A stretch of DNA of 64,000 nt from Thinopyrum elongatum (lineage: Eukaryota > Streptophyta > Magnoliopsida > Poales > Poaceae): assembly GCA_011799875.1 (NCBI GenBank), contig CM022298.1:289946395-290010394 (forward strand), read 5' to 3'. The notes under the pieces were generated by a model, which was not told the DNA's origin, did not search any database, and was given only the letters and a program-made list of their open reading frames with translations. The position numbers were made by a program, and so were the translations under genes. Positions within the stretch are counted from its first letter, which is position 1. Each line of letters begins with the position of its first letter. Of the stretch, positions 53,232 to 64,000 are shown in pieces.

Positions 53232-54346
53232 TGATATGTCTCCATCGTATCTACTTTTCCAAACTCTTTTGCCCTTGTTTTGGAATCTAATTTGCATGAT
53301 TTGAATGGAACTAACCCGGACTGACGCTGTTTTCAGCAGAATTGCCATGGTGTTGTTTTTGTGTAGAAATCAAAGTTCTCGGATTGACCTGAAAATTTAT
53401 GGAGAATTTTTGTGGAATATATAAAAAATACTGGTTGAAAAAGATACCAGAGGGGGCCACCCAGGAGCCACAAGCTCTGGGGGCGTGCCTACCCCCCAGG
53501 GCGCGCCTCCCATGCTTGTGGGCCCCCTGGAGCTCCGGCAACCCTAATTCCAACTCCATATATACCTATTCACGGAGAAAAAAGATAGAGAGATGGATTC
53601 ATCACGTTTTACGATACAGAGTCGCCGCCACCTCCTGTTCTTCATCGGGAGGGCTGATCTGGAGTCTGTTCGGGGCTCCGGAGGGTGGAATCTGACGCCG
53701 TCGTCATCATCAACCTTCCTCCATCACCAATTTCATGATGCTCACCACCAAGAGTGAGTAATTCCTTCATAGACTTGCTAGACGGTGATGGGTTGGATGA
53801 GATTTATCATGTAATCGAGTTAGTTTTGTTAGGGCTTGATCCCTAGTATCCACTATGTTCTGAGATTGATGTTGCTATGACTTTGCTATGCTTAATGCTT
53901 GTCACTAGGGCCTAAGTGCCATGATTTCAGATCTGAACCTATTATGTTTTCATGAATATATGTGTGTTCTTGATCCTATCTTGCAAATTGTAGACACCTA
54001 TTACGAGTTATGATCCGCATACCCCAATGTGACAATAATTGGGATTCTTTCCGGTGATTACCGTAGTTTGAGGAGTTCATGTATTCACTAAGTGCTAATG
54101 CTTTGTTTCGGTTCTCTATTAAAAGGAGGCCTTAATATCCCTTAGTTTCCTTATGGACCCCGCTGCCACGGGAGGGCAGGACAAAAGATGACATGCAAGT
54201 TCTTTTCCATAAGCACATATGACTATATACGAAATACATGCCTACATTACATTGATGAATTCGAGCTAGTTCTGTGTCACCCTAGGTTATGTCGGCGTTC
54301 TGGGAACCAGGGTACCCAAACTTGCCTGCCTACAGCCCATGGCGTG
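53232..54346 (+). mobile_element. LTR of another gypsy family (TGATATGTCTCCATCG start), truncated
   Basis: Begins TGATATGTCTCCATCGTATCTACTT in the RT of element H. TATA-like CATATATAC near 53556. It resembles Triticeae BAGY-2/WHAM-type LTRs from memory. It is cut at 54346 by element B before an LTR end, so whether it is a solo or complete element is unknown. No coding sequence. Confidence 0.6.
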
Positions 54347-54818
54347 TGAGGGAGTCCTGGATTAGGGGGTCCTCGGGTGTCCGGTCTCTTTGATAGGGCC
54401 AAACTAATGGGCCGTGAAGATAAAAACAGAAGACTACCCCCCGTGTCCGGGTAGGACTCCTGTATGCATGGACTGCAAGTTTGGTGTCCAGATGTACTGT
54501 TCCTTCCTCTGCAAACCGACTCTGTACAACCCTAGATCCCTCCGGTGTGTATATAAATCGGAGGGTTTAGTCCGTAGAGGCTATCAGAATTCTCATAGGC
54601 TAGACAGCTAGGGTTTAGCCATTACGATCTTGAGGTAGATCAACTCTTGTATCCCCTATACTCATCAAATATAATCAAGCAGGACATAGGGTTTTACCTC
54701 CTTTAAGAGGGCCCGAACCTGGGTAAACATCGTGTCCCCATCGTCCCTTGTTACCATTGATCCTCAAACGCACAGTTCGGGACCCCCTACCCGAGATCCG
54801 CCGGTTTTGACACCGACA
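54347..54818 (+). mobile_element. 5' LTR of element B
   Basis: 472 bp, TGAGGGAGTCC to TTTTGACACCGACA. TATA box at 54550-54557. Matches 63753-64000 closely. Confidence 0.9.
54550..54557 (+). promoter_or_regulatory. TATA box in the 5' LTR of element B
   Basis: TATATAAA, context GTGTATATAAATCGG; the same box is at 63957-63964 in the 3' LTR. Confidence 0.65.
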
Positions 54819-54837
54819 TTGGTGCTTTCATTGAGAG
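54819..54837 (+). other. probable primer binding site of element B
   Basis: TTGGTGCTTTCATTGAGAG directly follows the LTR end. Position is right for a PBS; the primer tRNA is not identified. Confidence 0.55.
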
Positions 54838-54844
54838 TTCCACT

Positions 54845-56206
54845 GTGTTGTTGATAAAAGGATCGATGGCTCGCCTTGTCATCAACAATGATATCACTTC
54901 TGGAAGGCACCTAACTTCAGGACAGGTCCTCCAGCCCGGCAGTTTTACCGTGGGCGCCCACGCGGCCGTCGAGCCGACGGCGCCCCCTGCGATCGCCCAA
55001 CATCACCTCCGCATCGGTCTCGAACACTCCAAAAAGATGGATCCGACAGACATCTCGTCCTTAAACGAGCTGTTAGATCGCATCACCGCCCTGGGGCTTT
55101 CAACGGATTATGATCGGATCGGGCTTAAACCTGACCAGAGGGAAATCAACGTTCTGCCGATCACTCACCCGGTGGCAGTCGTCGAGGAATGAGACAAGAA
55201 CACTTCTTCCCCTAGGTTAAAAACCAGCTATGTTCGGGTCTCCGAACCCATTGAACCGGATACTCTTCCTTCGGAAGGGACCCCATGTCCCCCGAACTCA
55301 GGGTCGGACTTAGGGTTCGGGGAGCACTTGGATCTTCCCGGACCCGAACCGGTAACCTCGGAGACTTTACAAACTCCGAACACAATTTCGGGCAGGGATT
55401 CAAGTTTTAGCCCACCCGCCCACCACAATCAATACTCTCCAAGCAATTCAGGCCCTCCTAATGTACACGACCTGATGTATGTACGGCAGCAACCTCAGGA
55501 AACGGTCCATCACTTTTGGGCCAGGTTTCTACTTGTCAAAAACAAGATCAAAGATTGCTGCGATGATGATGCGGTCTCGGTTTTTCATCAGAATTGCACC
55601 GATGAGGGAATTCGGAATGCCCTCGACAGCCGTCGCATACAGAGTTTCACGGAACTATCGCACATAGTACGGAAGTACTGCTCGATGGAAAGCACATGGA
55701 AGGCCCAAAAAACCCAATTGGAACCTGCTGCCTTTAAGCAGTGCATTGCCCGGGCAAAACTGATACACCCTTACAAGGCATCCGATCATAAGCCCGCCGG
55801 CAAGAAAAATAAACCCTTTATGGGACACAGGTCCGTTCTGGATGAGTTCCTCGATAAGCCATGTCAGATACATGCAACGCCGAGCACCGAACCAACTCAT
55901 AGCCTTCAGGCATGTTGGGTACTCCGGCAAGTGGCTAAAAGCGGCGAGACTATCCTCACCATCGCTACTCTAGAGAAGCATTCTCTGGAGGATGACAACA
56001 TTAACGTCTTCACGGTCTTCGAGACCTTCTCCTCAAATAATCGGCGTAAAAGGGCACTTCGCGACCTCGCCGAAATTACCCAAGTAACCGCAATGAGCCC
56101 ATGGAATGACGCGGCAATAACTTTCACCGCCGACGATGAACCAAGGGCCCGATCAGTCCAAGCACCTGCCGCCTTGGTCTTAAACCCAATTATGGACGGC
56201 TTTTGA
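54845..56206 (+). pseudogene. gag: gag of element B
   Basis: One phase throughout, broken by TGA 55190-55192 and ended by TGA 56204-56206. The N-terminal part is variable. The capsid domain lies at about 55460-55700 (Val-His-Asp-Leu, Glu-Thr-Val-His-His-Phe-Trp, Phe-Thr-Glu-Leu). A knuckle C-x2-H-x8-H-x4-C (about 55862-55910) has the same spacing as that of element A. The acidic linker to protease follows. The ATG at 54845, or the one at 54866 (Met-Ala-Arg), fits a start shortly after the PBS. Confidence 0.8.
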
Positions 56207-56785
56207 CTTACTAAAGTGCTCATGGACGGCGGCAGTGGGCTCAACCTCATCTATGAGGACACGCTCGACAAAATGCATATTAACAGAGCATGCATCAAGC
56301 AAAGCAGTACCACCTTTCGAGGCATCATCCCTAGTCGAGAAGCACGATGTTCGGGGAAAATCAAACTTGATGTAGTATTCGGCACGCCTGAGAATTACAG
56401 GTCCGAAGAGTTGCTTTTCCATGTGGCTCCCTTCAATAGCGGGTATCACGCCCTTTTGGGGCGGGACGCTTTCTCACGCTTCCAAGCCATACCCCATTAT
56501 GGGTACATGAAGCTCAAAATACCAGGGCCCAATGGAGTAATCACAGTCACAAGTGATCCGGATATAGCACTACGCGCCGAAAACAAAACCGCATCCTTGG
56601 CCCTTGAGGTACTATCCGAAGCCCTTGCGGCCGAAGAACTAACCACCCTGCGATCCACGGTGGACAAGGATGATGTGATCCTTGATAAGAGACCCAAATC
56701 CACCTCTTTCAAACCAGCAGATGAAATAGTCAAATTTCAAGTGCACCCGACAGATCCTAACAAAACAACGTCCATTGGAGCATAG
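56207..56785 (+). pseudogene. retropepsin protease of element B
   Basis: Same phase as gag across TGA 56204. Active site Leu-Met-Asp-Gly-Gly-Ser-Gly at about 56218, and Leu-Leu-Gly-Arg-Asp-Ala near 56455. Ends in TAG 56783-56785, a few codons from the homologous position of the protease/RT stops in A and H. Confidence 0.85.
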
Positions 56786-57708
56786 CTGGATCCGACGGTT
56801 GATGCCGCCCTACGAGCGTTCCTGCGCGAAAATTGGGATATTTTTGCCTGGCACCCTTGGGACATGCCCGGGATCCCACGCAGACGGGCCGAGCATAGCC
56901 TCAACATAATCAAGGGGTTCAAACCAGTCAAACAAATGCTGCGGCGATTTTCCGAACCCAAACGACAAGCTATGGGGGGGGGGAGCTAGCCAAACTACTC
57001 AAAGCCGGGTTCATCAGAGAAATCAAACACCCAGATTGGCTAGCTAACTTGGTCATGGTACCGAAGAAGGATAAGTCTTGGCGCCTTTGTGTCGATTTCA
57101 AAGACCTCAATAAAGCTTGCCCCAAAGACCCTTTCCCATTGCCCCGCATTGACCAGATTATTGACACGATCGCAGGACACGACTCCTTGTGTTTCCTCGA
57201 CGCTTACTCCGGATACCATCAGATTATAATGAAGGAGTCTGACCTGGCCGCAACGGCATTTATCACCCCGTATGGGCCTTTCTGTTTCAACACTATGCCT
57301 TTTGGGCTTAAAAAAGCTGGTGCCACTTACCAATGCATGATTCAAACATGTTTGGAAAAACAAATCAGCAAGACAGTGGAAGCATATGTGGGCGACGTGG
57401 TCATTAAGACTAAACACGTTGAATCATTGGTGGACGACCTCCGCCTCATGTTTGACAACCTCCGAACATACGACATACGGCTCAATCCGGAGAAATGCAT
57501 TATCGGCGTTCCAGCCAGAAAGCTACTAGGGTTCATTGTTTCCAATAGAGGAATCGAAGCAAACACAGCCAAAATCCGAGCCTTGTTGCAACTGGCCATA
57601 CCAACAGACTTAAAGCAGGTCCAAAAACTAGCAGGGTGTGTGGCAGCTTTAAGCCGCTTCATCTCCAGATTAGGAGAAAAGGCATTACCACTTTATCGAC
57701 TGCTCTAA
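56786..57708 (+). pseudogene. pol: reverse transcriptase of element B, catalytic motif mutated
   Basis: The phase continues after TAG 56783 through Trp-Asp-Ile-Phe-Ala-Trp to a run of ten G at 56974-56983, where a one-base indel shifts the frame. It then reads Lys-Lys-Asp-Lys-Ser-Trp-Arg-Leu-Cys-Val-Asp-Phe, Leu-Asp-Ala-Tyr-Ser-Gly-Tyr-His-Gln and Met-Pro-Phe-Gly-Leu. The catalytic motif is Tyr-Val-Gly-Asp instead of Tyr-Val-Asp-Asp: codon GGC at 57391-57393 replaces an Asp codon. This RT cannot be active even without the frameshift. Ends at TAA 57706-57708. Confidence 0.92.
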
Positions 57709-58210
57709 TGCACCGACCACTTCGAATGGACGGATGCGGCTACAGCCGGATTGGAAGAAATAAAAACCTTGCTAGCAGGCAACCCAATCCTAGCCGCCCC
57801 AAGTGTTGGCGAGCCTATGTTGCTTTATATATCCGCAACTCACCAGGTAGTGAGCGCCGTACTCGTCATCGAGCGAGGGGAAGAGGGACATAAACTCCCC
57901 ATCCAAAAACCAGTATACTATGTATCGGCGGTCCTTACATGATGCAAATCCCGATACCCTACACTATCAAAAGATAGCTTACGCGGTCTTTATGGCATCC
58001 CGCAAGCTCCGGCACTATTTTCAAGAGTGTCCGATCACGGTGGCATCCGAAGTACCACTCAATGACATTATAAATAATAGGGATGCCACCAGCCGCATAG
58101 CTAAATGGGCCATTGAGCTCTTACCATTTGAAATAACATACAAGCAGCGCCGAGCCATTAAATCTCAGGTGCTGGCCGACTTCGTCGTGGACGAAATCCG
58201 AGCTCCCTAA
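57709..58210 (+). pseudogene. pol: degenerate first RNase H of element B
   Basis: Continues the RT phase to TGA 57940-57942, then shifts by one base to a phase ending at TAA 58208-58210. It has Leu-Leu-Tyr-Ile-Ser-Ala-Thr where the first catalytic Asp is expected, and the Val-Phe-Met-Ala-Ser-Arg-Lys-Leu and Lys-Trp-Ala-Ile-Glu-Leu blocks as in element A. Likely a structural connection domain. Confidence 0.8.
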
Positions 58211-58238
58211 AGAGTACAATTCATACTCCAACTGGATC

Positions 58239-58837
58239 ATGTACTTCGACGGCTCTAAAATGCTAGCCGGACTGGGGGCTGGTGTCATCTTGACATCCCC
58301 CATGGGGGACACAGTCCGCTACGTGCTGCAAATCATGTATACGGACTCCAATAACGCAGCCGAATACGAGGCACTTCTACATGGTCTCCGAATGGCTGTC
58401 TCCATGGGCATACAATGCCTAGAGGTGCACGGGGATTCAAATCTCGCAATATCCTAGATAAATGGAGAGTTCGATGCAAAAGATCCAAAAGTGGCAGCGT
58501 ATCAAAGCGCCGTATTAAAAATATCTGCTCGTTTCGAGGGGCTCGAGTTTCATCACATTGCTCGAGACAGTAACCAGGCAGCGGACATCCTGGCTCAATG
58601 GGTGCCAAGTGCGACCCCGTCCTTCCTAATACCTTTGTGGAAAGGCTCTTTAAGCCATCCGTGGTGTGGCAAGACGAGAACGGAAACACTAGTCCAGACC
58701 TGATCATGCCCCCAGTAGCCGAGCACAATACGGATATCATCGGGGGTTCGGGTACTGAAATAACACCCTCCGCCCATGAAATCATGGCCGTTATTGCTCC
58801 ATGGACCGAACCCTTCCTGGCCAACCTTAATAGGTAG
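58239..58837 (+). pseudogene. pol: second RNase H of element B
   Basis: Tyr-Phe-Asp-Gly-Ser at 58239, Ala-Glu-Tyr-Glu-Ala at about 58360, Gly-Asp-Ser-Asn at about 58430, and Gln-Ala-Ala-Asp at about 58575 keep the acidic positions. TAG 58455-58457 and a frameshift near 58600 break it before the linker to integrase. It corresponds to the archaeal-type RNase H acquired by Tat elements. Confidence 0.85.
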
Positions 58838-60032
58838 GAACTTCCTGATGATCAAAATGAGGCCCATCGCATAGTTCGACGTTCTAAAGCCTATAAAGTT
58901 CACGAAGGTGAACTGTACAAGAAAAGCACTACTGGAGTCCTCCAAAGGTGCATCTCTGAAGAGGAGGGACGTCAGCTCTTGGCTAAAATACATGCTGGTC
59001 TAGACGGCCATCACGCCGCAGCTCGGGCCCTCGTAAGCAAGGCTTTTCAAACAGGTTTCTTCTGGTCAACGGCCCGAGCAGACGCACAAGCCCTTGTGCA
59101 ACATTGCGTAGGATGTCAGCTTTTCGCCAATCAAAGTCATATGCCTCCCACTGCCTTAAGAACAATCCCCATCATGTGGCCTTTCGTGGTCTGGGGGCTA
59201 GATATGGTCGGACCCCTTAAAGGGGGAAGCCACAAGAAGAAATATTTACTGGTTATGGTAGATAAATTCACTAAGCGGATAGAGGCAAAACCAGTAAAAA
59301 CGGCTGAAGCAGGGCCAGTGATCGACTTTATATCCGGCGTGGTACACCGTTATGGTGTCCCGCACAGCATCATCACTGATAATGGCTCCAATTTCACAGC
59401 CGATGAGGTGAAAAACTGTTGCCAACTTGGGCATTAAACTCGACTATGCATCCGTCTATCACCCTCAAACAAACGGTCAGGTTGAACGGGCCAATGGTCT
59501 AATAATGAGCGGCATTAAACCCAGACTGGTGCATTCCCTACGGGAGTCTGATAAGCACTGGGTTGAGGAACTCGATTCCGTGCTCTGGGGGCTGCGGACC
59601 ACGCCTAACTGAACGACCGGATACACACCTTTTTTCATGGTGTACGGCGAAGAAGCTGTTTTGCCCTGCGACATTATTCATGACTCACCTCGAGTGCGCA
59701 TGTACGAAGAAAGAGAAGCCAAGCTCGATCGACAGGACGACTTAGATGGCCTTGAAGAGGAGCGTGACATTGCACGAGCCCGTTCCGCATTTTATCAAAA
59801 ATAGGCTAGGCGATACCAAAGCAGAGAGGTGCGGGCCAAGACTTATAACGTCGGCGAACCCGTTTTGCGCCTCCCAGAGAAGAAGAAGGATAAGCTCAAA
59901 CCAAAATGGGAGGGCCCCTTCATCATAGATGAAGTTCTCACAGGAGGAGCCTATCGCCTTCGTAATGCATCGGATAATCGCCTTGAGCCGAATCCATGGA
60001 ACGCTGCTCGGCTCCGACGATTCTACGGATAG
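58838..60032 (+). pseudogene. pol: integrase of element B
   Basis: HHCC zinc site at about 59005-59120 (His-His, then Cys-Val-Gly-Cys). Core acidic residues: Leu-Asp-Met-Val (about 59200), Thr-Asp-Asn-Gly (about 59378), Val-Glu-Arg-Ala-Asn (about 59480). A frameshift near 59425 separates the second and third, and TGA 59610-59612 cuts the rest. The C-terminal part (59829-60032) ends Ala-Ala-Arg-Leu-Arg-Arg-Phe-Tyr-Gly, close to the end of element A's integrase, without a chromodomain. Confidence 0.88.
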
Positions 60033-60847
60033 TTCGGCCGCATCCTTTTTATTTTTTCTAGTTTCCTCCTTTTTCTCCTCTTCTTTTTTAATCTTTGTTT
60101 TATACATCCCAGGGTATGTTCGGATCTGCCGAACTATTAGGGGTACACATCTTTAAATGTATACACCCCACTTTGACTGGGGGCTTCTTTGACGAAGCTT
60201 GTTATTAAAAGCTTATGGCTTATATTGTCCACGTCGTTTGTTCTATACACCTTTGCCATTATATGCACCTCTATGACTTAAGTTTTTGCCAAGCTGGGTT
60301 GCCTCGCTCCTGTGTTTATACCCTACGTTCCCGATTGTTCGGCTAGGGTGTAAAGGGAGCACCTCTGTGATTGCTACAACCGGGTAATCCGGATCTGTAC
60401 CTTAGACGGGTGAAGCCAAAAACTAGCGTTCTAAAGAGAATAATTGGTCGGCAAGCAACGACGGATTGTTTACGTTTTTGTAACTCTTCTAAACAAATAC
60501 GGGATCGGCTCCCCGTAATTTGGATCAAAGCCTAGGCACACGTAACTAAGCGTGCCAACCCAAGGGAAGGAACCCTTAACGGAACTATTTTCCTTGGAAG
60601 ATGTTTCTTATGTTAAATAGTAATATAACATAATTCCCGAACAAATTATTTGTCTGTTTGAGCAATATGGTCGGATTGCCTGGTTTCTGGACATAATGAA
60701 TGTTTCTCACATTCCAACCTGGTATCCGGAAACACTCCACCTTCTTGGTTCGAAGATTGAAGCCGAAGGCCTGCGATGACAAATTTTGAAATGTTCGGAT
60801 GGAGATAAGTTCGATAATAAAGTACATCGATACATTGAATCAAACAC
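60033..60847. other. non-coding region between pol and antisense gene of element B
   Basis: Convergent-gene spacer, as in element A. It has a T-rich tract right after pol (60045-60110) and a polypurine-like GACTGGGGGCTTC at 60176-60188. No coding sequence recognised. Confidence 0.6.
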
Positions 60848-63490
60848 CTACTCTTTCTCTATACCATCTATAAGACTGTCTAAACTACATTCTTGCGAAT
60901 ATTTTGCAGCTATCATCACTTGGTCATATACCAAGTTCACGGGAATCTCCTTTCCGTCTGGTCCCTGAGGTCCAACTCGGGCCATATGATTCGGATCGAG
61001 TCCGGTGTAGCATGTTTTCACCATCGCCCATGCTTCTTGTGCACCTTCACGACATGCGGATGCCTTCCATAGTTCAAAGCGGCACCGGGCACCTTTGAAC
61101 AGGTTCGCCAACCCCTCCATACCCCTCCAAAAAGTATGGAGGGGTATCGGATGGCCATAAAGCCTTGGTCATATTTCTCATGGCTTTTCGGGCCCGCTCA
61201 TGCACCACGGACAGCTCCTTAAGCACGTCACCTCGAAATCCGGACACTTCCTCTTCAGGCCGACCAGTTAATAGACCTGCAGCAACAGAGTTGTGACAAT
61301 CCAAATTATGGGATAGTATGAGTCTCTCTGATGGATCAAAAGGTCATACCGAATATGCCGCCTTTCAACTTCATATTCTCTTTTTGCGTAGCCGATAACT
61401 GAGCCTTTAAGCTCTTTGTCTCTTCGGCTTGTTTGTCTTTTCCCTCCTCAAGTTTGTTTTTCTGACCAGTGGTCATTGTGGCCTTCTTCATCTCCGCAAG
61501 TTCTATGGTGACGGCATTCGGCTGTGTCTGGTTTGTTCTCAGTTCCTAGGACAGCGCGTTGTTCTTCTCCTTGAGAACGTGCAGGTCATAACGATCCTTA
61601 AATCGGTTGGCCTAACCGCTTCAAGTCTCGGGGGCTACTGGCATATATCTATTAATTTTGCATAAACTCATTACCTGCATATCCTTTGAGAACAGTTGAG
61701 TAACTCCAGCAAGTCCGTCTCGGGAGGCTCAGATATATGCATCCACGGAGCTGAGTGCGGCAAATTCCTGTTCAGAGAAAACTGGAGCGCGCATGGCCTC
61801 TTTCAGCCGACGATGATTCATCATGCTCTCCACCTCGGAATTCGTGACAGATACGTCATCCGAATCCTCATGAGGGGGCGGATCTGGCACTGTATCAGGT
61901 CTCTTCCTGGTCGGCGAGTCTGGCGCCGGATTAGCTGACATTCGGCTAGTAGGGCATTTTCCCATGGTTTGCCGCGTGCTCCTCCTGAAATAAAGGTAGA
62001 GGGGAAATTTAACAATCTGATCTCATGCTTAGGTACATATCAATGGACGTACCTCTTTGAAGAGGGAGGGGGCTTGGCAGCACCCCCTGTTTCCTTTCGT
62101 TTCGAACGATTGCCCTGCGTAGAGGCCGCTCTTGAGGGAGTGCGGCTTGCCGAGCGCCGATCCTATAAAGTACAGTTTAGTGTAACGGATAAGGTGCAAA
62201 TAGGGGCCTCTTTTTTGAGGAGGCTTTTCAAATACTTACAATGGAGAAAGGGTAAAGGCGGGTGTAGTCGGCCGTAATAGCCACTTCCGAACCGTCAAGG
62301 CTCACCTAATAAAATACTCCATCATCGAATTCTATGTATATATCCGGATCCTCGCAAAAGCCGGAGTCTTCGTTGCGAGCATGATCCTCTAGCTGCGGGG
62401 AGGGACAATGAGTGTCCTCCACCATTTTCCTCCATGACTGTTTTAACAACAAGAACAATTTGATTAGCACGCCTCGATAAAAAACAGTGCTAATAATCAA
62501 AAACTTACCCATTCAATGGGGTTGTACATGGAAAAGTCTTCTCGGCAGTTTAAGCGGAAGAAGTCTTCTTTCTCCCCCTTATACAGACCGGCCAGGATCA
62601 TAGCCAGTTCGACCGGGGTATCCAGGCCCTTACGTCTGTAATGAGATGCGTCATCCTCTCTGTTGTAACACCATAAAGGGGTCACTCTGGACTGGAGAGG
62701 CTGAATACATCACCTTATCGCGATGGCCATAACTTCAATTATCGAAAGCCCGAAATGAGCAAGTACTCTGACCTTGCTGACCAACCTCTTCACTTCCGTA
62801 GTGTCTTCTTCCTTGGGACTACGGGGGCGCTAATTAAGGCGTTTCTTCAAAGGAGCACTGGAGAATTCGGGGAGGCGCGCCGAACTGGGTCCGGAAGGGG
62901 AATGTCCTCAATATAAAACCATTCCGAAGACCATTCTTGGGATGCCTCCTTGGGAGTTCCGATTGGGTAACCTGATCCAGCTATGCGCCATACTTCGGCG
63001 CAGCCCACTTCGAATATGGAACCCCCTCGATGGCGAGGAACAAGGCAAAAGAACTTTCTCCATAGTTCAAAATGAGCCTCGCAGCCCAGAAACAGTTCAC
63101 AAAGAGCAACAAAACCCGAGATGTGCAGAATAGAACCTGGAGTGAGATTGTGTAGCTGGATCCCGTAGAATTCTAACAGTCCCCTGAGAAAGGGGTGGAT
63201 TGGGAATCCTAAGCCCCGCAGAAGAAACAAAACGAAGCACACCCTCTCCTCCTTGTTGGGGTTGGGGAAATTTTCTGCTAGCACATCATTGCCGATCGAG
63301 GCTAATGCCGCTCGCACAGAGATTAGATCTGTGGGAGGGAGATATCCCTATGTCTGAAGTCGACTCAACTGAAGATGAGACACTGAGCAGCTCTGCCAAT
63401 TACCCTCTTGAGGGCGCGAAGAAGAGCTGGGAGTGCTAGCCATGTTTTGAAGTTTTTCGTGGCTGGTCTGGATGTTCTCTGCGCGATGTG
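60848..63490 (-). pseudogene. spliced antisense gene of element B (Transposase_28-like, PF04195 type)
   Basis: A TATA box on - (63522-63515) precedes ATG 63443 (AACATGG). Exon 1 (to 62510, donor GTAAGT) encodes a Ser-rich start and the domain with Asp-Val-Leu-Ala-Glu-Asn-Phe, Leu-Arg-Gly-Leu-Gly-Phe-Pro and Phe-Phe-Cys-Leu-Val. Further exons at about 62437-62240, 62162-62053, 61985-61675 and from 61611 have AG acceptors and GTAAGT, GTACGT and GTAATG donors. They encode acidic linkers, then a Lys/Glu-rich coiled coil (61611-61350), then a C-terminal domain ending at 60848. In-frame TAG and TGA codons in exon 1 and later show decay. Layout matches antisense gene A. Function unknown. Confidence 0.68.
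62847..63443 (-). pseudogene. PF04195-like domain in exon 1 of antisense gene B
   Basis: From ATG 63443 the phase runs with one TAG (about 63350) to TGA 62849-62847. It encodes Leu-Arg-Gly-Leu-Gly-Phe-Pro-Ile-His-Pro-Phe, Leu-Leu-Glu-Phe-Tyr-Gly-Ile-Gln-Leu-His-Asn-Leu-Thr-Pro-Gly-Ser and a Phe-Glu-Leu-Trp-Arg segment, which I know as the conserved core of the putative gypsy-type transposon domain. The exon continues to 62510 past two more stops and a frame change. Among the antisense exons this is the most confidently recognised. Confidence 0.75.
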
Positions 63491-63514
63491 GATGGCATTT
63501 GGGGATCTAGCCTC

Positions 63515-63522
63515 TTTATATA
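63515..63522 (-). promoter_or_regulatory. TATA box of antisense gene B
   Basis: TATATAAA on -, context GCCTATATAAAGAGG, 72 bp upstream of the ATG at 63443; inside the element, 230 bp from the 3' LTR. Confidence 0.65.
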
Positions 63523-63737
63523 GGCGCCGTCCCTGTGTGGTCAGGGGTGTATCTATAAAAAATTATTATGGACCGTTCGCATTCGCCCGGCGTGTGGGAA
63601 TCGAGGCGACGACAGGGAGGAATTATACAGGTAGAACGTGAAGGTCAGGGCCGGACTGTCATCAATCCGAAGTATGGAGAAGAACCCGCCTTGCAAAGCC
63701 GAAGACATAAGCCGAATACTACGTCGTCATTGAAGGC

Positions 63738-63752
63738 AAGTTCGGGGGCTAC
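63738..63752 (+). other. polypurine tract of element B
   Basis: AAGTTCGGGGGCTAC directly before the 3' LTR start TGAGTGAGTCC. Confidence 0.75.
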
Positions 63753-64000
63753 TGAGTGAGTCCTGGATTAGGGGGTCCTCGGGTGTCCGGTCTATTTGAT
63801 ATGGGCCGAACTGATGGGTCGTGAAGATAAAAACAGAAGACTACCCCCCGTGTTCGGGTAGGACTCCTGTATGCGTGGACTGCAAGTTTGGTGTCCGGAT
63901 GTACTATTCCTTCCTCTGCAAACCGACTCTGTACAACCCTAGATCCCTCTGGTGTGTATATAAATCGGAGGGTTTAGTCCGTAGAGGCTATCAGAATTCT
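63753..64000 (+). mobile_element. 3' LTR of element B, first 248 bp
   Basis: Matches 54347-54595 with few differences (TGAGTGAG versus TGAGGGAG at the start); continues past the window. Confidence 0.9.

Larger units (their letters stand above)
54347..64000 (+). mobile_element. Tat-lineage Ty3/gypsy element B (Fatima-like), runs off the window
   Basis: 5' LTR 54347-54818, PBS, gag, protease, RT, second RNase H and integrase on +, a spliced antisense gene on -, polypurine tract, and the first 248 bp of the 3' LTR. The LTR start TGAGGGAGTCCTGGATTAGG recalls Fatima. The gene order matches element A. Many stops and several frameshifts show it is inactive. Confidence 0.9.

Overview
The window is transposon-packed intergenic DNA of a large-genome Triticeae grass (wheat, Aegilops or barley type). 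A solo LTR with the unmistakable Angela/WIS/BARE1 start and end, several Athila-lineage elements with a tRNA-Asp type primer site (PBS), and two Tat-lineage Ty3/gypsy elements carrying antisense genes all point there. I see no convincing host gene, tRNA or rRNA gene. All family names come from memory of terminal sequences and need a TREP-type search.

Layout, left to right. 1-12917: Tat-type gypsy element A (gag, protease, RT, extra RNase H and integrase in one 6.2-kb frame on +, then a spliced gene on -, then a 3' LTR). 12918-13939: Copia-like LTR fragment. 13940-16288: broken Athila-type element with a short ORF. 16289-20594: a second Athila-type element (LTR, PBS, two ORFs, hairpins, an 82-bp tandem array). 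20595-21323 and 26668-27864: a GC-rich LTR-type sequence (TGTGACGCC start) split by 21324-26662, a third Athila-type element with target duplication GCGCC. 27865-53231: gypsy element H, used as host by three later insertions: a solo Angela-type LTR (28919-30662, target duplication CCCAA), a gag-only Athila-type element on - (31965-43186) that itself contains an L1-type LINE (about 35670-39744), and an 8.4-kb LTR element on - without polymerase (43244-51623, target duplication CCACC). 53232-54346: truncated LTR of another family. 54347-64000: Tat-type gypsy element B (Fatima-like), running off the window in its 3' LTR.

The gag frame of H can be followed through all three insertions, which proves the nesting order. 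Elements A and B share an architecture: PBS, gag, protease, RT with a degenerate RNase H, a second RNase H and integrase on one strand, and a convergent multi-exon gene with its own TATA box on the other strand. The Athila-type copies are defective: one keeps only gag, the others only a short ORF of about 280 codons.

Most interesting for follow-up: the spliced antisense genes of A and B; the polymerase-less element with one frame of about 1,460 codons of unknown function and arrays of a CCGGATGTCCGG unit in LTRs and leader; stop codons at the same protease/RT boundary in three elements; repeated polypurine-like motifs inside an intron of the antisense gene; and coding decay almost entirely by stop codons of the cytosine-deamination type.
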